Shown: positions 17,023 to 28,916, counted from the first letter of the stretch. The stretch is DNA of 64,000 bases from Rhodobacteraceae bacterium UBA6141 (GCA_002423245.1 DIVD01000026.1:1-64000), one strand, 5' to 3'. Program-made: numbers and translations. The notes: generated by a model not told the origin, from the letters alone.

Positions 17023-17928
17023 TCAGCCCCACTCGGCCACGAATTCGCGCCACTCGCCCTTGCTCATGCCCGAGCTTTCCTGCGTCACCACCTCGCCCGC
17101 GAGCCTGCGCTTCAGCGCCTCGGCGCCCCTGGCGCTCAGTTGCACGGCGCCGAGCCGGTAGTCCGCGAAGGCGGCATAGGCCAGCGGCACCCAGTCCCTG
17201 ACGATCCGGCAGATGGTGTCGGCATAGACCCGGATTTCGTATTGCGCATGGGCATCGGCGCGCAGGCGCAGGAAGTGGAAGAGGTTGTGCAGATCGCATT
17301 TCCAGTACCACTGCGTGTAGATGCTGGCGGGCAGGTTCATCCGCGCCAACTCGCGCGCAAGGCCCTGCTGGCCGTCCTGCGCCAGCATCGCCTCGTAATG
17401 GTCATAGCTGCGCATCGCATCCTCGCGCAGAAGGTCCAGAACGCGGGCGGCCTCCGCCCCCTCCAGCACCGCGCCGCGGCCCTGGTTGTTCACGGTGGAT
17501 TGCGCGGCAAGCTGGTCGGGCGCGGGAATGTAGAACTCGCGGTCGAGGATCGAGTAGCGGGCGGAATATTCGTTGACGCTGGCGGTGCGGTGCCGGATCC
17601 ACTGGCGGGCCACGAAGACCGGCAGCTTGACGTGGAACTTGACCTCGCACATCTCGAACGGGGTCGAATGCCAGTGCCGCATCAGGTAGCGGATCAGCCC
17701 CTCGTCATCGGACACGGCCCTGGTGCCGCGGCCATAGCTGACCCGGGCGGCCTGGGTGATGGCGGCATCATCGCCCATGTAGTCGATGACGCGGACGAGC
17801 CCGTGGTCGAGCACCGGATGCGCGATGTAGAGCTGCGCCTCCATCCCCGGCGAGGTGGCGCGCAGGGTGGGCCGGGTCTCGCCGCGGGCCTCGGCGATCT
17901 CGGCCAGTTGTTCCGGGGTCAGCGGCAT
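17023..17928 (-). CDS. thyX: FAD-dependent thymidylate synthase ThyX
   Basis: A 301-residue ThyX that makes dTMP from dUMP using methylene-tetrahydrofolate and NADPH. The signature RHRX7S is complete (Arg112-His-Arg, then Ser122, in [18 protein letters not shown]). Other conserved segments are ARVSYGRGT, the [16 protein letters not shown] region and the C-terminal [20 protein letters not shown]. The start follows GGAGGGACC. The gene is divergent from the glyoxalase gene. Confidence 0.97.
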   Translation of the reverse strand: MPLTPEQLAEIAEARGETRPTLRATSPGMEAQLYIAHPVLDHGLVRVIDYMGDDAAITQAARVSYGRGTRAVSDDEGLIRYLMRHWHSTPFEMCEVKFHVKLPVFVARQWIRHRTASVNEYSARYSILDREFYIPAPDQLAAQSTVNNQGRGAVLEGAEAARVLDLLREDAMRSYDHYEAMLAQDGQQGLARELARMNLPASIYTQWYWKCDLHNLFHFLRLRADAHAQYEIRVYADTICRIVRDWVPLAYAAFADYRLGAVQLSARGAEALKRRLAGEVVTQESSGMSKGEWREFVAEWG

Positions 17929-18104
17929 CGGTCCCTCCTGCGGCGTGATTCCGGCGCTTTGTATATGGGTGGCGCGGATCGTGAAACCGCGAGATGCGGG
18001 CGCGGCGCCCTGAATTGCCGCGGGGGCCGCTTCCCCCCTCGCCCTTGGCGCAGAGGGCGCTAAGCTGAGCCGGGGCCGAAGCGCCGCGAACAGGAGAGAG
18101 AGAC

Positions 18105-18533
18105 ATGCAGATCCGCTATCTTCACACCATGGTCCGGGTGCTGGACCTCGATGCCAGCATCGCCTTCTACCGCCTGCTTGGGCTGGAGGAGACCCGGCGG
18201 ACGGAGAACGAACAGGGCCGCTTCACGCTGGTCTTCCTCGCCCCGCCCGGCCAGCCGGAATGCCCGGTGGAGCTGACCTGGAACTGGGACGGCGATCCCG
18301 GCCTGCCCTCGGACAGCCGGCATTTCGGGCATCTGGCCTATGAGGTGGAGAACATCTACGACATGTGCGCGCATCTGCAGGCGAACGGGGTGGTGATCAA
18401 CCGCCCGCCGCGCGACGGGCACATGGCCTTCGTGCGCAGCCCCGACAATGTGTCGATCGAACTGCTGCAGATGGGCGGCGCGCTGCCCGCGGCGGAACCC
18501 TGGGCGAGCATGGGCAATACCGGGCACTGGTGA
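18105..18533 (+). CDS. gloA: Glyoxalase I (lactoylglutathione lyase)
   Basis: A 142-residue VOC-fold protein, close to the usual size of bacterial GloA. Candidate metal ligands are His6 (YLHTMVRV), Glu in VELTWNWD, His in [13 protein letters not shown] and Glu in SIELLQMG, the expected HEHE set. It converts the methylglyoxal-glutathione hemithioacetal to lactoylglutathione. The start has a strong ribosome-binding site (AGGAGAG). It appears to be a single-gene unit. Confidence 0.9.
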   Translation: MQIRYLHTMVRVLDLDASIAFYRLLGLEETRRTENEQGRFTLVFLAPPGQPECPVELTWNWDGDPGLPSDSRHFGHLAYEVENIYDMCAHLQANGVVINRPPRDGHMAFVRSPDNVSIELLQMGGALPAAEPWASMGNTGHW

Positions 18534-18680
18534 GGCCGGCCGGCGACGCAAGCCGCCTCGCCCGTTGCGGCCAAGGCGGGGCTGTCTGCCCCGGTGCCGC
18601 CATGCGTGGCGCGGCGGCCTGTGCGGCCATGCAGGGCCCGGCGGCGCTTTGCGCGGTGGGCGCGTCAGCAGGTGAGCCCG

Positions 18681-19190
18681 TCAGTAGATGTAGCGGATCT
18701 GGTCGGTCCAGTAGCGTTCCAGCCGGCGCAGCGAGCCGTTGACGAGGTCGATGCCGTCGAGCCCGAGGATGCCCTTCGCCTCCATCCCCTTGGCATGGCG
18801 GGCGAAGAGGGCGGCGACGGCGCCGCGCACCTCGCGGCCCTTGGGGGTGAGCCGCACGCGGACGGAGCGGCGGTCGACCTCGGAGCGCTGGTGGTGCATG
18901 TAGCCCGCCTCCACCAGCTTCTTCAGGTTGTAGCTGACATTGGAGCCCTGGTAGTAGCCGCGCGATTTCAACTCGCCCGCCGTGACCTCGTTCTCGCCGA
19001 TGTTGAACAGCAAGAGCGCCTGCACGGCGTTGATTTCCAGCATGCCCAGCCGTTCGAATTCGTCCTTGATCACGTCGAGCAGCAGCCGGTGCAGCCGTTC
19101 GACCAGCGCAAGGCTGTCAAGATAGCCGAGCTGGAAGCTTCGCTGCGCGGTGTCCTGCCCCGCCTGATGCCCCGAAAGATGCATCGTCAT
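18681..19190 (-). CDS. MarR-family winged-helix regulator (PetP/LdtR-like)
   Basis: A 169-residue MarR-type regulator. The helical dimer region precedes a winged helix whose recognition part is VTAGELKSRGYYQGSNVSYN followed by LKKLVEAGYM, with the wing RSEVDRRSVRVRLTPKGREV. This matches the alphaproteobacterial group that includes Rhodobacter PetP and Liberibacter LdtR, which regulate envelope and stress genes. The start at 19190 (MTMHLSG) follows the ribosome-binding site GGAGACGCGA; an upstream in-frame start lacks one. The effector is unknown. Confidence 0.88.
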   Translation of the reverse strand: MTMHLSGHQAGQDTAQRSFQLGYLDSLALVERLHRLLLDVIKDEFERLGMLEINAVQALLLFNIGENEVTAGELKSRGYYQGSNVSYNLKKLVEAGYMHHQRSEVDRRSVRVRLTPKGREVRGAVAALFARHAKGMEAKGILGLDGIDLVNGSLRRLERYWTDQIRYIY

Positions 19191-19288
19191 TCGCGTCTCC
19201 GCCAAGTTGCCGCGTCCCGAAGGCGACACTGGCGGGCAAAGGCGAAATTCGGGTTAACGCCGATCCGGATCCGGGACAGCCGCGCCCG

Positions 19289-20877
<1,589 letters not shown>

Positions 20878-20898
20878 GCGAAAGCGGAGGCGCGAGGC

Positions 20899-21324
20899 AT
20901 GGCTGGCGATCTGCCCGACTACTATTTCCGCATCCGCGAGAATGGCGCGGCGGTGTTCCGGCTCGACACCGGGAACCGCCAGCGCCGGATCGAGATGGAC
21001 CAGATCGCGCTGGTCAATGTGCGCAACGGCGAGATCAAGGCGCATGGCGAGCGCAAGCTGACGCCCGAGGATATGCGCGTGATCCGCGACTGGCTGGCCG
21101 CGCGGCAGGCGCTGCTGGCGCGGCGCGAGATCGACGACATCCACCGCGCCGTCGATCACCTGAACCTGACGGCGCAATGGGTGCAGTCGAAGGCCAGCGA
21201 CGAACAGCTGGAGGACGTGACCGACCCGCTGCTGCTGGCGATGCACGATCTGCGCACGGTGCTGGTGCGCAAGAAGGCCGAGCGGCTGCTGAATGGCCAA
21301 CCTGCGGACGAGCGGGGCGGCTAG
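20899..21324 (+). CDS. Conserved hypothetical protein
   Basis: A 141-residue, mostly helical, charged protein without signal peptide or membrane segment. The N-terminal part (YYFRIRENGAAVFRLDTGNR) looks like a small beta-rich module, and the rest is helical with many Arg/Lys/Asp/Glu. I recall similar sequences in Rhodobacteraceae but cannot name a function. It lies 21 bp after aatA and is probably co-transcribed. Its stop TAG shares a CTAG with the stop of the convergent MATE gene. Confidence 0.7.
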   Translation: MAGDLPDYYFRIRENGAAVFRLDTGNRQRRIEMDQIALVNVRNGEIKAHGERKLTPEDMRVIRDWLAARQALLARREIDDIHRAVDHLNLTAQWVQSKASDEQLEDVTDPLLLAMHDLRTVLVRKKAERLLNGQPADERGG

Positions 21325-22676
21325 GCGCGGCGCGCGCGCCCGGCCCAGAACCGCGCCATCAGCAGCGACGATGCCAGCGCCAGCCCGATCACCAGCCCCA
21401 GCCACAGCCCCGCCGCCCCCATCCCCAGCGGGAAGGCCAGCACATAACTGGCCGGGATGCCGACCACCCAGTAGCTGAACACCGCCAGCGCCATCGGCAC
21501 CCCGGTGTCCTGCACCCCGCGCAACAGGCCAAGCGCCATGCATTGCAGCGCATCGAACACCTGGAACAGCGCCGCGACCGCCAGCAACGTCACGCCGACC
21601 GCGAGGATCGCGCCCGAGGCAGGGTTGTCCATGTCGAGGAACGCCGCGATGATCAGCCCCGGCGCCAGCACGAACAGCGCCACCACCGCGAGGCCAAAGC
21701 CCATCGACAGCGCAATCGCCGTCAGCGCCGCATCACGCATCCCCTGCGCGTCGCGCATGCCCTGGCCGCGCCCGACCCGCACCGTGGCGGCGTTCGACAG
21801 GCCGACATGCACCATGAAGGCCAGCGCCGTCGCCTCCATCGCGATGCCGTGCGCGGCAAGCTCTATCGTGCCGATCCAGCCCATCATGACCGCGGCGGCG
21901 TTGAAAAGGCTGCCCTCGGCAAGGCTGGTGAGCCCGACCGGCAGCCCGGTGCGGAACACCTGGCGGAAGGCCGGCCAGTCCGGCCGCCAGAACCGCTGAA
22001 AGAGGTGGAACCGCCGCAGCGCCGGGTGCCGCGCGGCATAGGCCGCGAGCACCGCCAGCGACAGCAGTTGCGCGGCAAGGCTGGCCGCCGCGGCGCCGCG
22101 CACGCCCAGTTCCGGCGCGCCCCAGTTGCCGAAGATCAGCGCCCAGTTCATCAGCCCGTTCAGCACCGCCGCGCCGAGCGTGGCCCAGAGCACGATCCCC
22201 GCCCGCTCCAGCGCGGAGAGATAGCTTTTCAGCACCATGATCAGCAGCGCGGGAACCATGCCAAGCCCGGCGAGGCGCAGGTAGTCCTGCGCAAGCTGCG
22301 CCACGACCGGATCCTGGCCAAGGCCGCGCAGCACCGCGCCCGACCACCACATCAAGGGCCCCGTCGCAAGCCCGAACAGCACCGACAGCCACAGGCCCAT
22401 GCGCACGTCGCGGCGCACCTGCGCCTCGTCGCCCCGGCCGAGCGCGGCGGCGACCATGCCCATGACGGCAATGGCAAAACCCGAGCCGAGGATGAACACG
22501 ATGAAGAAGAACGAGGCCCCCAGCACGACCGCCGCCAGCGCCTCGACCCCGTACCAGCCCAGCATCACCGTATCGGTGACATGCAGCGCCATCTGCGCAA
22601 GGTGGCTGCCGATCAGCGGCAGGCCGAGGACAAGCAGCGCCTTCGCATGGGCGGGATATGACAGGCGCGCGGACAT
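21321..22676 (-). CDS. MATE-family multidrug efflux transporter
   Basis: A 451-residue inner-membrane transporter with about twelve membrane segments in two similar halves, as in NorM. It starts with LGLPLIGSHLAQMALHVTDT and VMLGWYGVEALAA, the typical MATE N-terminus, and repeats a related pattern in the second half (LPVGLTSLAEGSLFNAAAVM). It exchanges Na+ or H+ for cationic drugs. No regulator is adjacent. The stop overlaps the stop of the convergent upstream gene at a CTAG. Confidence 0.92.
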   Translation of the reverse strand: MSARLSYPAHAKALLVLGLPLIGSHLAQMALHVTDTVMLGWYGVEALAAVVLGASFFFIVFILGSGFAIAVMGMVAAALGRGDEAQVRRDVRMGLWLSVLFGLATGPLMWWSGAVLRGLGQDPVVAQLAQDYLRLAGLGMVPALLIMVLKSYLSALERAGIVLWATLGAAVLNGLMNWALIFGNWGAPELGVRGAAAASLAAQLLSLAVLAAYAARHPALRRFHLFQRFWRPDWPAFRQVFRTGLPVGLTSLAEGSLFNAAAVMMGWIGTIELAAHGIAMEATALAFMVHVGLSNAATVRVGRGQGMRDAQGMRDAALTAIALSMGFGLAVVALFVLAPGLIIAAFLDMDNPASGAILAVGVTLLAVAALFQVFDALQCMALGLLRGVQDTGVPMALAVFSYWVVGIPASYVLAFPLGMGAAGLWLGLVIGLALASSLLMARFWAGRARRA

Positions 22677-22741
22677 CGCCGATGGCTTAGCTTGGAAGCC
22701 CTGGCAAGGTCCAGACGCGATCGGAAGATGCGGGTAGGCGG

Positions 22742-23347
22742 CTACGCCCCCGGCTTGCGGGCCACGAAGTCGATCAGGGCCGAGCGGCCCCTGTGGCCGG
22801 CGCCCTCGGCAAGCTCGGCGTCATAATCGGCCTGATGCAGGATCTGCATCCCCGCGAAGGCTTCCCGCAGCAGGTCCAGCGTCCAGAGGTTTTCTGCCTG
22901 CGCCGGCCCGCCGGTGCCATAGCCGACCTGCCGCGGCGCATAGCCATGCAGCAGCAGCAGCCCGCCGGGGCAGAGCGCGCGCGCCATTCCGGCGAAGATG
23001 CGCGCGCGCAGCGGCGGCGGCGCGAACTGGAAGAAGACGCCGAGGACCACGTCGTAGGGCGGCGCGTTCCAGTCCCAGTCGGCGATGTCGGCGTGGTGCA
23101 GATCGAGGGTTACACCCCGCTCCGCCGCCAGCCGCCGCGCCTTGGCGAGGCCGGCGGGCGAGCCGTCGAAGGCGGTGACGCGGGCGCCCTGTTCGGCCAG
23201 GAACACCGCGTTGCGGCCCTCGCCCTCGGCGACCGAGAGCACCCTGCTGCCCGGCGCGACCCGCCAGGCCTGCCGCTGCACGAAAGCGGCGGGGGCGCTG
23301 CCGAAATGGTACTCGTCCTGCGCAAAGCGCGCGTCCCAGTCCGCCAT
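22742..23347 (-). CDS. SAM-dependent methyltransferase (TehB-like class I)
   Basis: A 201-residue class I methyltransferase. It opens with MADWDARFAQDEYHFGSAPA. The SAM site is VLSVAEGEGRNAVFLAEQGA with the acidic residue in VTAFDGSPAGLAKA, and HHADIADWDW is motif II. The pattern resembles the TehB/thiopurine-type small-molecule methyltransferases. The start was placed at 23347 because upstream codons are Arg/Gly-rich and lack homology, and AAGGGGGGGC precedes it. The substrate is unknown. Confidence 0.82.
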   Translation of the reverse strand: MADWDARFAQDEYHFGSAPAAFVQRQAWRVAPGSRVLSVAEGEGRNAVFLAEQGARVTAFDGSPAGLAKARRLAAERGVTLDLHHADIADWDWNAPPYDVVLGVFFQFAPPPLRARIFAGMARALCPGGLLLLHGYAPRQVGYGTGGPAQAENLWTLDLLREAFAGMQILHQADYDAELAEGAGHRGRSALIDFVARKPGA

Positions 23348-23511
23348 GCCGCCCCCCCTTCCGCTGCCCCGCAACAGGTCGCGCGGCTGGGGGCGGAGGT
23401 CAAGCTCCGCCGTGGTCCCTGCGGCGAAACCGCCGCGCCTGCGCAACAAATGGCTTTCGCGGCCGGGCCCGCGGCGGCTAGGCTGCGGGGGACATCGCAG
23501 GGGAGCGGAGC

Positions 23512-24165
23512 ATGATCACGATCTATGGCGCCTACAAGTCGCGCGCGACGCGGGCCTTCTGGCTGCTGAACGAGCTGGGGATGGAGGTGCGGCATGTGCC
23601 GGTGATCCAGAAGAACCGGCTGAAGGATCCGCTGGCGCCGGGCGCGCCGCTGAACACCGCCTCGCCCGAATATCTGGCGATCTGCCCGGCGGGCACGATC
23701 CCCTGCATGGTCGATGACGGGCTGATGCTGCACGAATCGCTGGCGATCAACCTCTATCTGGCGCGCAAGGCGGGCGGGCCGCTGGCGCCGGCGGACCTTG
23801 CCGAAGAGGCGCTGATGATGAACGGGGCGCTTTATGCCGCGACGGCGGTGGAAGCCCCGGCGCTGGAGATCTCGCAGATCCACGGCGAGGGCCGGCAGGA
23901 CGACCCGGCCGGCCAGGCCATCGTCGCCGCGGCCGCGCAGAAGCTGCGCCGGCCCTTCGCGGTGCTGGATGCGCATCTGGCCAGGGAGGGGCATCTGGTC
24001 GGGGGGCGCTTTACCGTGGCCGACATCAACACTGCGGAATGCGTGCGCTATGCGCAGTCCCATGCCGCGCTGCTGGCCGAGTTTCCGGCGCTGAAGGCCT
24101 GGCTCGAGGCCTGTCAGGCGCGGCCGGCCTTCAAGGCGATGTGGGCGGCGCGGATGGCGGAGTAA
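23512..24165 (+). CDS. Glutathione S-transferase family protein
   Basis: A 217-residue GST-fold protein. The thioredoxin-like N-terminal domain begins ITIYGAYKSRATRAFWLLNE, the cis-Pro is in GTIPCMVDDG, and the glutathione gamma-glutamyl contact is LHESLAINLYLARK. The helical C-terminal domain contains the N-capping motif GGRFTVADIN. It probably conjugates glutathione or reduces disulfides; the substrate is unknown. It is divergent from the methyltransferase gene. Confidence 0.9.
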   Translation: MITIYGAYKSRATRAFWLLNELGMEVRHVPVIQKNRLKDPLAPGAPLNTASPEYLAICPAGTIPCMVDDGLMLHESLAINLYLARKAGGPLAPADLAEEALMMNGALYAATAVEAPALEISQIHGEGRQDDPAGQAIVAAAAQKLRRPFAVLDAHLAREGHLVGGRFTVADINTAECVRYAQSHAALLAEFPALKAWLEACQARPAFKAMWAARMAE

Positions 24166-24365
24166 GGCACGGGAACGCACGCGCGAGGCGCCAGCCGGAC
24201 CTGCAGGCCGCCGCCCCCGCACGCAGGGGCCGGGCGCGCAAGGCTGCGGCCCCCCTGCCCCCGTCCCCCGCCTCCCTTGCCGCGCCCGGTTGCGCATGGT
24301 CTAATCGCGCCCAACCATAACACCCGAGCAGCCCCCCAAACCCCGCTTAGCGCAGACGAGGCCCC

Positions 24366-26318
24366 ATGAACGACCTGCTTTCCGGTCAGCCCGAAACCTA
24401 TGACGCCTCCTCGATCGAGGTGCTGGAAGGGCTGGAGCCGGTGCGCAAGCGCCCCGGCATGTATATCGGCGGCACGGACGAACGGGCGCTGCACCATCTG
24501 GTGGCCGAGGTGCTGGACAACTCGATGGACGAGGCGGTGGCGGGCCATGCCAGCCGCATCGAGGTGGAGCTTCACGCCGACGGCGCGGTGACGGTGCGCG
24601 ACAATGGCCGCGGGATTCCGGTCGATCCGCACCCCAAGTTTCCCGGCAAGTCGGCGCTGGAGGTGATCCTGTGCACGCTTCATGCGGGCGGCAAGTTTTC
24701 CGGCAAGGCCTATCAGACCTCGGGCGGGCTGCACGGCGTCGGCGCCTCGGTCGTCAACGCGCTGTCCGATCACATGCGCGTCGAGGTGGCGCGCAACCGC
24801 GAGCTTTACGTCCAGGAATTCGCGCGCGGGATCCCGCAAGGCCCGGTGCAGAAGGTCGGCCCCGCCCCCAACCGGCGCGGCACAAGCGTGACCTTCCACC
24901 CCGATCCCGAGATCTTCGGCTCACTGCAGATGAAGCCCGGCCGGCTGCTGAAGATGGTGCGGTCAAAGGCCTATCTCTTTTCCGGGGTGGAAATCCGCTG
25001 GAAAAGCGCGATCGACGATGGCGAGACGCCGACCGAGGCGGTGTTCCACTTTCCGGGCGGGCTGGCCGACTATCTTGCCGACCAGCTTGCCGGCAGCACC
25101 ACCTATGCCGAGCGGCCCTTTGCCGGAAAGGTGCAGTTCCAGGAGAAGTTCGGCGTGCCGGGCAGCGCGGAATGGGCGATCAACTGGACGCCCGCGCGCG
25201 ACGGTTTCCTGCAATCCTATTGCAACACCGTGCCCACGCCCGAGGGCGGCACCCATGAGGCGGGATTCTGGGCGGCGATCCTGAAGGGCATCCGCGCCTA
25301 TGGCGAGCTGGTCAGGAACCGCAAGGCCGCCGACATCACCCGCGAGGACATGCTGGCGGGCGGCTGCGCGCTGATCTCGGTCTTCATCCGCGAGCCGCAA
25401 TTCGTCGGCCAGACCAAGGACCGGCTGGCCACCGAGGAGGCCGCGAAATGGGTCGAGGCGGCGGTGCGCGACCATTTCGACAACTGGCTGGCGGCGAACA
25501 CCCGCGCGGCGGGGGCGATCCTCGATTTCCTCGTGCTGCGGGCCGAGGAACGGCTGCGGCGCCGGCAGGAAAAGGAGACGCAGCGCAAGTCGGCGACCAG
25601 GAAGCTGCGCCTGCCCGGCAAGCTGGTGGACTGTTCCGCCGCCAACCGCGCGGGGACGGAGCTGTTCATCGTCGAGGGCGATTCCGCGGGCGGCAGCGCC
25701 AAGATGGCGCGAGACCGCACCCGGCAGGCGCTGCTGCCGCTGAGGGGCAAGATCCTCAACGTGCTGGGGGCCGCCAGCGCCAAGATGGGCGCGAACCAGG
25801 AAATCAACGACCTCTGCCAGGCGCTTGGCGTGTCGATGGGCACCCGCTTCAACGTCGATGACCTGCGCTATGACAAGATCATCATCATGACCGATGCCGA
25901 TGTGGACGGGGCCCATATCGCCAGCCTGCTGATGACCTTCTTCTTCACCCAGATGCGCCCGATGATCGACAGGGGGCACCTCTACCTCGCCTGCCCGCCG
26001 CTCTACCGGCTGACGCAGGGCGCGCGGCGCGTCTATGTCTCGGACGATGCCGAGAAGGAAAAGGTGCTGGCCAAGGGCCTTGGCGGCAAGGGCAAGATCG
26101 ACGTGCAACGCTTCAAGGGCCTTGGCGAGATGGACGCCAAGGACCTGAAGGACACCACGATGAACCCCGAGACCCGCAAGCTGATCCGCGTCAGCATCGA
26201 CGACGAGACCGGCGGCGAGACCGGCGATCTGGTGGAACGGCTGATGGGCAAGAGGCCGGAGCTTCGGTTCCAGTATATCCAGCAGAATGCGCGCTTCGTG
26301 GAAGAGCTGGATGTGTGA
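24366..26318 (+). CDS. parE: DNA topoisomerase IV subunit B
   Basis: A 650-residue type IIA topoisomerase ATPase subunit. The GHKL site has EVLDNSMDEAVAGHA, the DNGRGIPVD motif and the lid GGLHGVGASVVNAL. The TOPRIM domain has FIVEGDSAGGSAKMARDR and the acidic DADVDGAHI. The C-terminal end QRFKGLGEMDAKDLKDTTMN is typical. ParE rather than GyrB is chosen because the length is about 650 and the TOPRIM ends as in ParE. With ParC (not in this window) it decatenates replicated chromosomes. Confidence 0.94.
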   Translation: MNDLLSGQPETYDASSIEVLEGLEPVRKRPGMYIGGTDERALHHLVAEVLDNSMDEAVAGHASRIEVELHADGAVTVRDNGRGIPVDPHPKFPGKSALEVILCTLHAGGKFSGKAYQTSGGLHGVGASVVNALSDHMRVEVARNRELYVQEFARGIPQGPVQKVGPAPNRRGTSVTFHPDPEIFGSLQMKPGRLLKMVRSKAYLFSGVEIRWKSAIDDGETPTEAVFHFPGGLADYLADQLAGSTTYAERPFAGKVQFQEKFGVPGSAEWAINWTPARDGFLQSYCNTVPTPEGGTHEAGFWAAILKGIRAYGELVRNRKAADITREDMLAGGCALISVFIREPQFVGQTKDRLATEEAAKWVEAAVRDHFDNWLAANTRAAGAILDFLVLRAEERLRRRQEKETQRKSATRKLRLPGKLVDCSAANRAGTELFIVEGDSAGGSAKMARDRTRQALLPLRGKILNVLGAASAKMGANQEINDLCQALGVSMGTRFNVDDLRYDKIIIMTDADVDGAHIASLLMTFFFTQMRPMIDRGHLYLACPPLYRLTQGARRVYVSDDAEKEKVLAKGLGGKGKIDVQRFKGLGEMDAKDLKDTTMNPETRKLIRVSIDDETGGETGDLVERLMGKRPELRFQYIQQNARFVEELDV

Positions 26319-26381
26319 ACGGCGGCGCGGGGCGGTCGTTCCTGAACAGAGGCGGCGGCGGCCGGCGGCGCGGCGCGGCCG

Positions 26382-27908
26382 TTACAGGCCCAGCTTGCGC
26401 GCCACCATCTCGTTCACCACCGCCGGGTTGGCCTTGCCGCCGGTGGCCTTCAGCACCTGCCCGGTGAACCAGCCCGCGAGCTTGGCATTGGCGCGGGCCT
26501 TTTCCACCTGGGCGGGGTTGGCGGAGATGATCGCGTCCACCGCGGCCTCGATCGCGGCGGTATCCGTCACCTGCTTCATGCCGCGCGCGGCGGCGATCGC
26601 GGCAGGCTCGCCGCCTTCGGTCCAGAGGATCTCGAACAGGTCCTTGGCCATCTTGCCGGAAATCTCGCCCGAGCCGATCAGGTCCAGCACGCCGCCAAGC
26701 TGCGCGGCGGAGACCGGGCTTTCGGCGATGGACAGCCCCTCCCTGTTCAGCCGCCCGAACAGCTCGTTGATCACCCAGTTGGCGGCGGTCTTGCCGTCGC
26801 GGCCCGTCGCCACCGCCTCGAAGAACACGGCATTCTCCTTTTCGGCGGTCAGCACAGAGGCGTCGTAATCGGTCAGCCCGAAATCGGCCATGTAGCGCGC
26901 CTTGCGCGCATCGGGCAGTTCCGGCATCGTCGCCGCGATGTCGTCAACCCAGGACTGCTCGATCTCCAGCGGCAGCAGGTCCGGGTCGGGGAAGTAGCGG
27001 TAGTCATGCGCCTCTTCCTTGGACCGCATCGAGCGGGTCTCGCCCCGGTCGGGGTCGTAGAGCCGGGTTTCCTGCACGACCGCGCCGCCATCCTCCAGAA
27101 TCGCGATCTGGCGGCGGGCCTCGTAGTCGATGGCGGCCTGGATGAAGCGCAGCGAGTTCATGTTCTTGATCTCGCAGCGGGTGCCCAGATGGCTGAAATC
27201 CTGGCTTTCCTGATAGCGTTCATAGGCGCCGGGCCTGCAGACCGAGACGTTCACATCGGCGCGCAGGTTGCCGTTCTGCATGTTGCCATCGCAGGTGCCC
27301 AGATAGCGCAGGATCTGGCGCAGCTTGGCGACATAGGCGGCGGCTTCCTCCGGCCCGCGGATGTCGGGGCGCGAGACGATCTCCATCAGCGCGACGCCGG
27401 TGCGGTTGAGGTCCACGAAGCTCATGTTCGGGTCCATGTCGTGAATGGACTTGCCCGCGTCCTGCTCCAGATGGATGCGCTCGATCCGCACGCGGCGGGC
27501 GAGCGTCCGGCCATCGGGGGCGGCGCCCATGTCCACGATCACCTCGCCCTCGCCGACGATGGGGTGATAGAGCTGGCTGATCTGGTAGCCCTGCGGCAGA
27601 TCGGGGTAGAAATAGTTCTTGCGGTCGAAGGCTGACAGCAGGTTGATCTGTGCCTTCAGTCCCAGCCCGGTGCGCACCGCCTGCGCCACGCAGAACTCGT
27701 TCAGCACCGGCAGCATCCCCGGCATCGCGGCATCGACGAAGGCGACATTGGCGTTGGGTTCGGCGCCGAAGCGGGTCGAGGCGCCCGAGAACAGCTTGGC
27801 GTTCGAGGCGACCTGCGCATGCACCTCCATGCCGATGACCAGTTCCCAGTCGCCCCTGACGCCGGCGATCACCCTGGGGGCGGGGGCGGTAAAGGACAGG
27901 TCGAGCAT
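26382..27908 (-). CDS. gatB: Asp-tRNA(Asn)/Glu-tRNA(Gln) amidotransferase subunit B
   Basis: A 508-residue GatB. The N-terminal catalytic cradle begins [20 protein letters not shown], then [40 protein letters not shown] is the most conserved block. The C-terminal helical and YqeY-like tail ends with the tRNA-binding [17 protein letters not shown]. With GatA and GatC it amidates misacylated tRNAs. It converges with parE, with 63 bp between stops. Confidence 0.96.
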   Translation of the reverse strand: MLDLSFTAPAPRVIAGVRGDWELVIGMEVHAQVASNAKLFSGASTRFGAEPNANVAFVDAAMPGMLPVLNEFCVAQAVRTGLGLKAQINLLSAFDRKNYFYPDLPQGYQISQLYHPIVGEGEVIVDMGAAPDGRTLARRVRIERIHLEQDAGKSIHDMDPNMSFVDLNRTGVALMEIVSRPDIRGPEEAAAYVAKLRQILRYLGTCDGNMQNGNLRADVNVSVCRPGAYERYQESQDFSHLGTRCEIKNMNSLRFIQAAIDYEARRQIAILEDGGAVVQETRLYDPDRGETRSMRSKEEAHDYRYFPDPDLLPLEIEQSWVDDIAATMPELPDARKARYMADFGLTDYDASVLTAEKENAVFFEAVATGRDGKTAANWVINELFGRLNREGLSIAESPVSAAQLGGVLDLIGSGEISGKMAKDLFEILWTEGGEPAAIAAARGMKQVTDTAAIEAAVDAIISANPAQVEKARANAKLAGWFTGQVLKATGGKANPAVVNEMVARKLGL

Positions 27909-27960
27909 GGCGGCGGCCTCACATCTGCAGTCGCGCCTTCATACGGCGCGGGGCGCAGGC

Positions 27961-28011
27961 GGGCAAGGGTCGAGGGCGGGCAAGGGTCGAGGGCGGGCAA
28001 GGGTCGAGGGC
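27961..28011. repeat. Three perfect 17-bp tandem repeats in the gatB upstream region
   Basis: The unit GGGCAAGGGTCGAGGGC occurs three times head to tail with no mismatch. It lies in the 341-bp region (27909-28249) between the divergent gatB and the lytic transglycosylase lipoprotein gene. I see no gene or clear promoter in the rest of that region. The copy number is probably variable between strains. Confidence 0.9.
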
Positions 28012-28249
28012 GGCGCGGTTCGCCGCTGCCGGGTCATCCGCGCGGGGGCCCGGCGGCGCGCGCGGGCCGCGCACGAATCGGTTTGGAAAGCGCTGACGCG
28101 ACATGTCGGGTTTGCGACACCTTGCGCAGGTTTTCGCCGAGGCGGCGAGGAATCGCCTAGGCGGTTTTCCGCGAATTGTGCCGGCAGGGGGTTTGCGGGC
28201 AAAACGGCCGTCGCCGGATGCCTGGGTCCGGTGCCACTGTCTGGAACCG

Positions 28250-28864
28250 ATGACACCGTTTCGCCTTCCCCGTCCGCTTGCGCTCTGCGCGCTTGTCCTC
28301 CTTGCCGCCTGCGTCCAGCCCGCCGAGGCGCCCGCCACCGCGCCGGCCACCCGCTGGGACCACCGCCCCGAGGCGTTGAAATGGACCAGGGCGACGCTGA
28401 CGGCGCTGGAAACCGACGGGGCCGTGCTGTCCACCACCGTGCCTGCCGACATCGCCACCTTCTGCCCCGGCTACGCCACCGCCTCGCTGGAAGAGCGCGA
28501 GGCCTTCTGGGTCGGGATGCTGTCGGCGCTGGCGAAACATGAAAGCACCTGGAACCCGCAGGCAAGCGGCGGCGGCGGCAGATGGCTGGGCCTGCTGCAG
28601 ATCGCGCCGGACACCGCGCGGGCCTACGATTGCGAGGCAAGCTCGGCCTCCGAGCTGAAGAACGGGGCGGCCAACCTTGCCTGCGCGGTGAAGATCGCGG
28701 CGCGGCAGGTCGGGCGCGACGGGGCCATCGCGTCGAACGGGTCGGGCGCCTGGGCCGGGCTTGCGCGCGACTGGGCGCCGATGCGGTCCCCGGCCAAGGT
28801 TGCGGAAATGGCGGCCTGGACGCGGGTGCAGCCCTATTGCCGGGCGAAATCCTCGCGCACCTGA
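28250..28864 (+). CDS. Lipoprotein with lytic transglycosylase (SLT) domain
   Basis: A 204-residue lipoprotein. The signal peptide ends in the lipobox LLAAC (Cys20), so it is lipid-anchored and, lacking Asp at +2, probably in the outer membrane. The SLT-like domain has the catalytic Glu in LSALAKHESTWNPQAS, followed by RWLGLLQIAPDTARAYDCEA, the usual GLLQI-type segment. It would cleave the peptidoglycan glycan strand. The start at 28250 gives a good signal peptide; in-frame sequence upstream does not look coding. Confidence 0.85.
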   Translation: MTPFRLPRPLALCALVLLAACVQPAEAPATAPATRWDHRPEALKWTRATLTALETDGAVLSTTVPADIATFCPGYATASLEEREAFWVGMLSALAKHESTWNPQASGGGGRWLGLLQIAPDTARAYDCEASSASELKNGAANLACAVKIAARQVGRDGAIASNGSGAWAGLARDWAPMRSPAKVAEMAAWTRVQPYCRAKSSRT

Positions 28865-28916
28865 TCCATCTGCGGGTGCCCGAGCCATCTGCGGGTAATC
28901 TGCGGGTAAAGGTGAG

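Noticed and set aside
18577..18593. Terminator between gloA and the MarR gene
   Set aside because: A 6-bp stem CGGGGC/GCCCCG is present but there is no T-run and such stems are frequent in this GC-rich DNA.
24166..24365. Promoter of parE
   Set aside because: Possible -10-like sequences exist, but no acceptable -35 with normal spacing was found.
27961..28011. CRISPR array
   Set aside because: Units are head to tail with no spacers.
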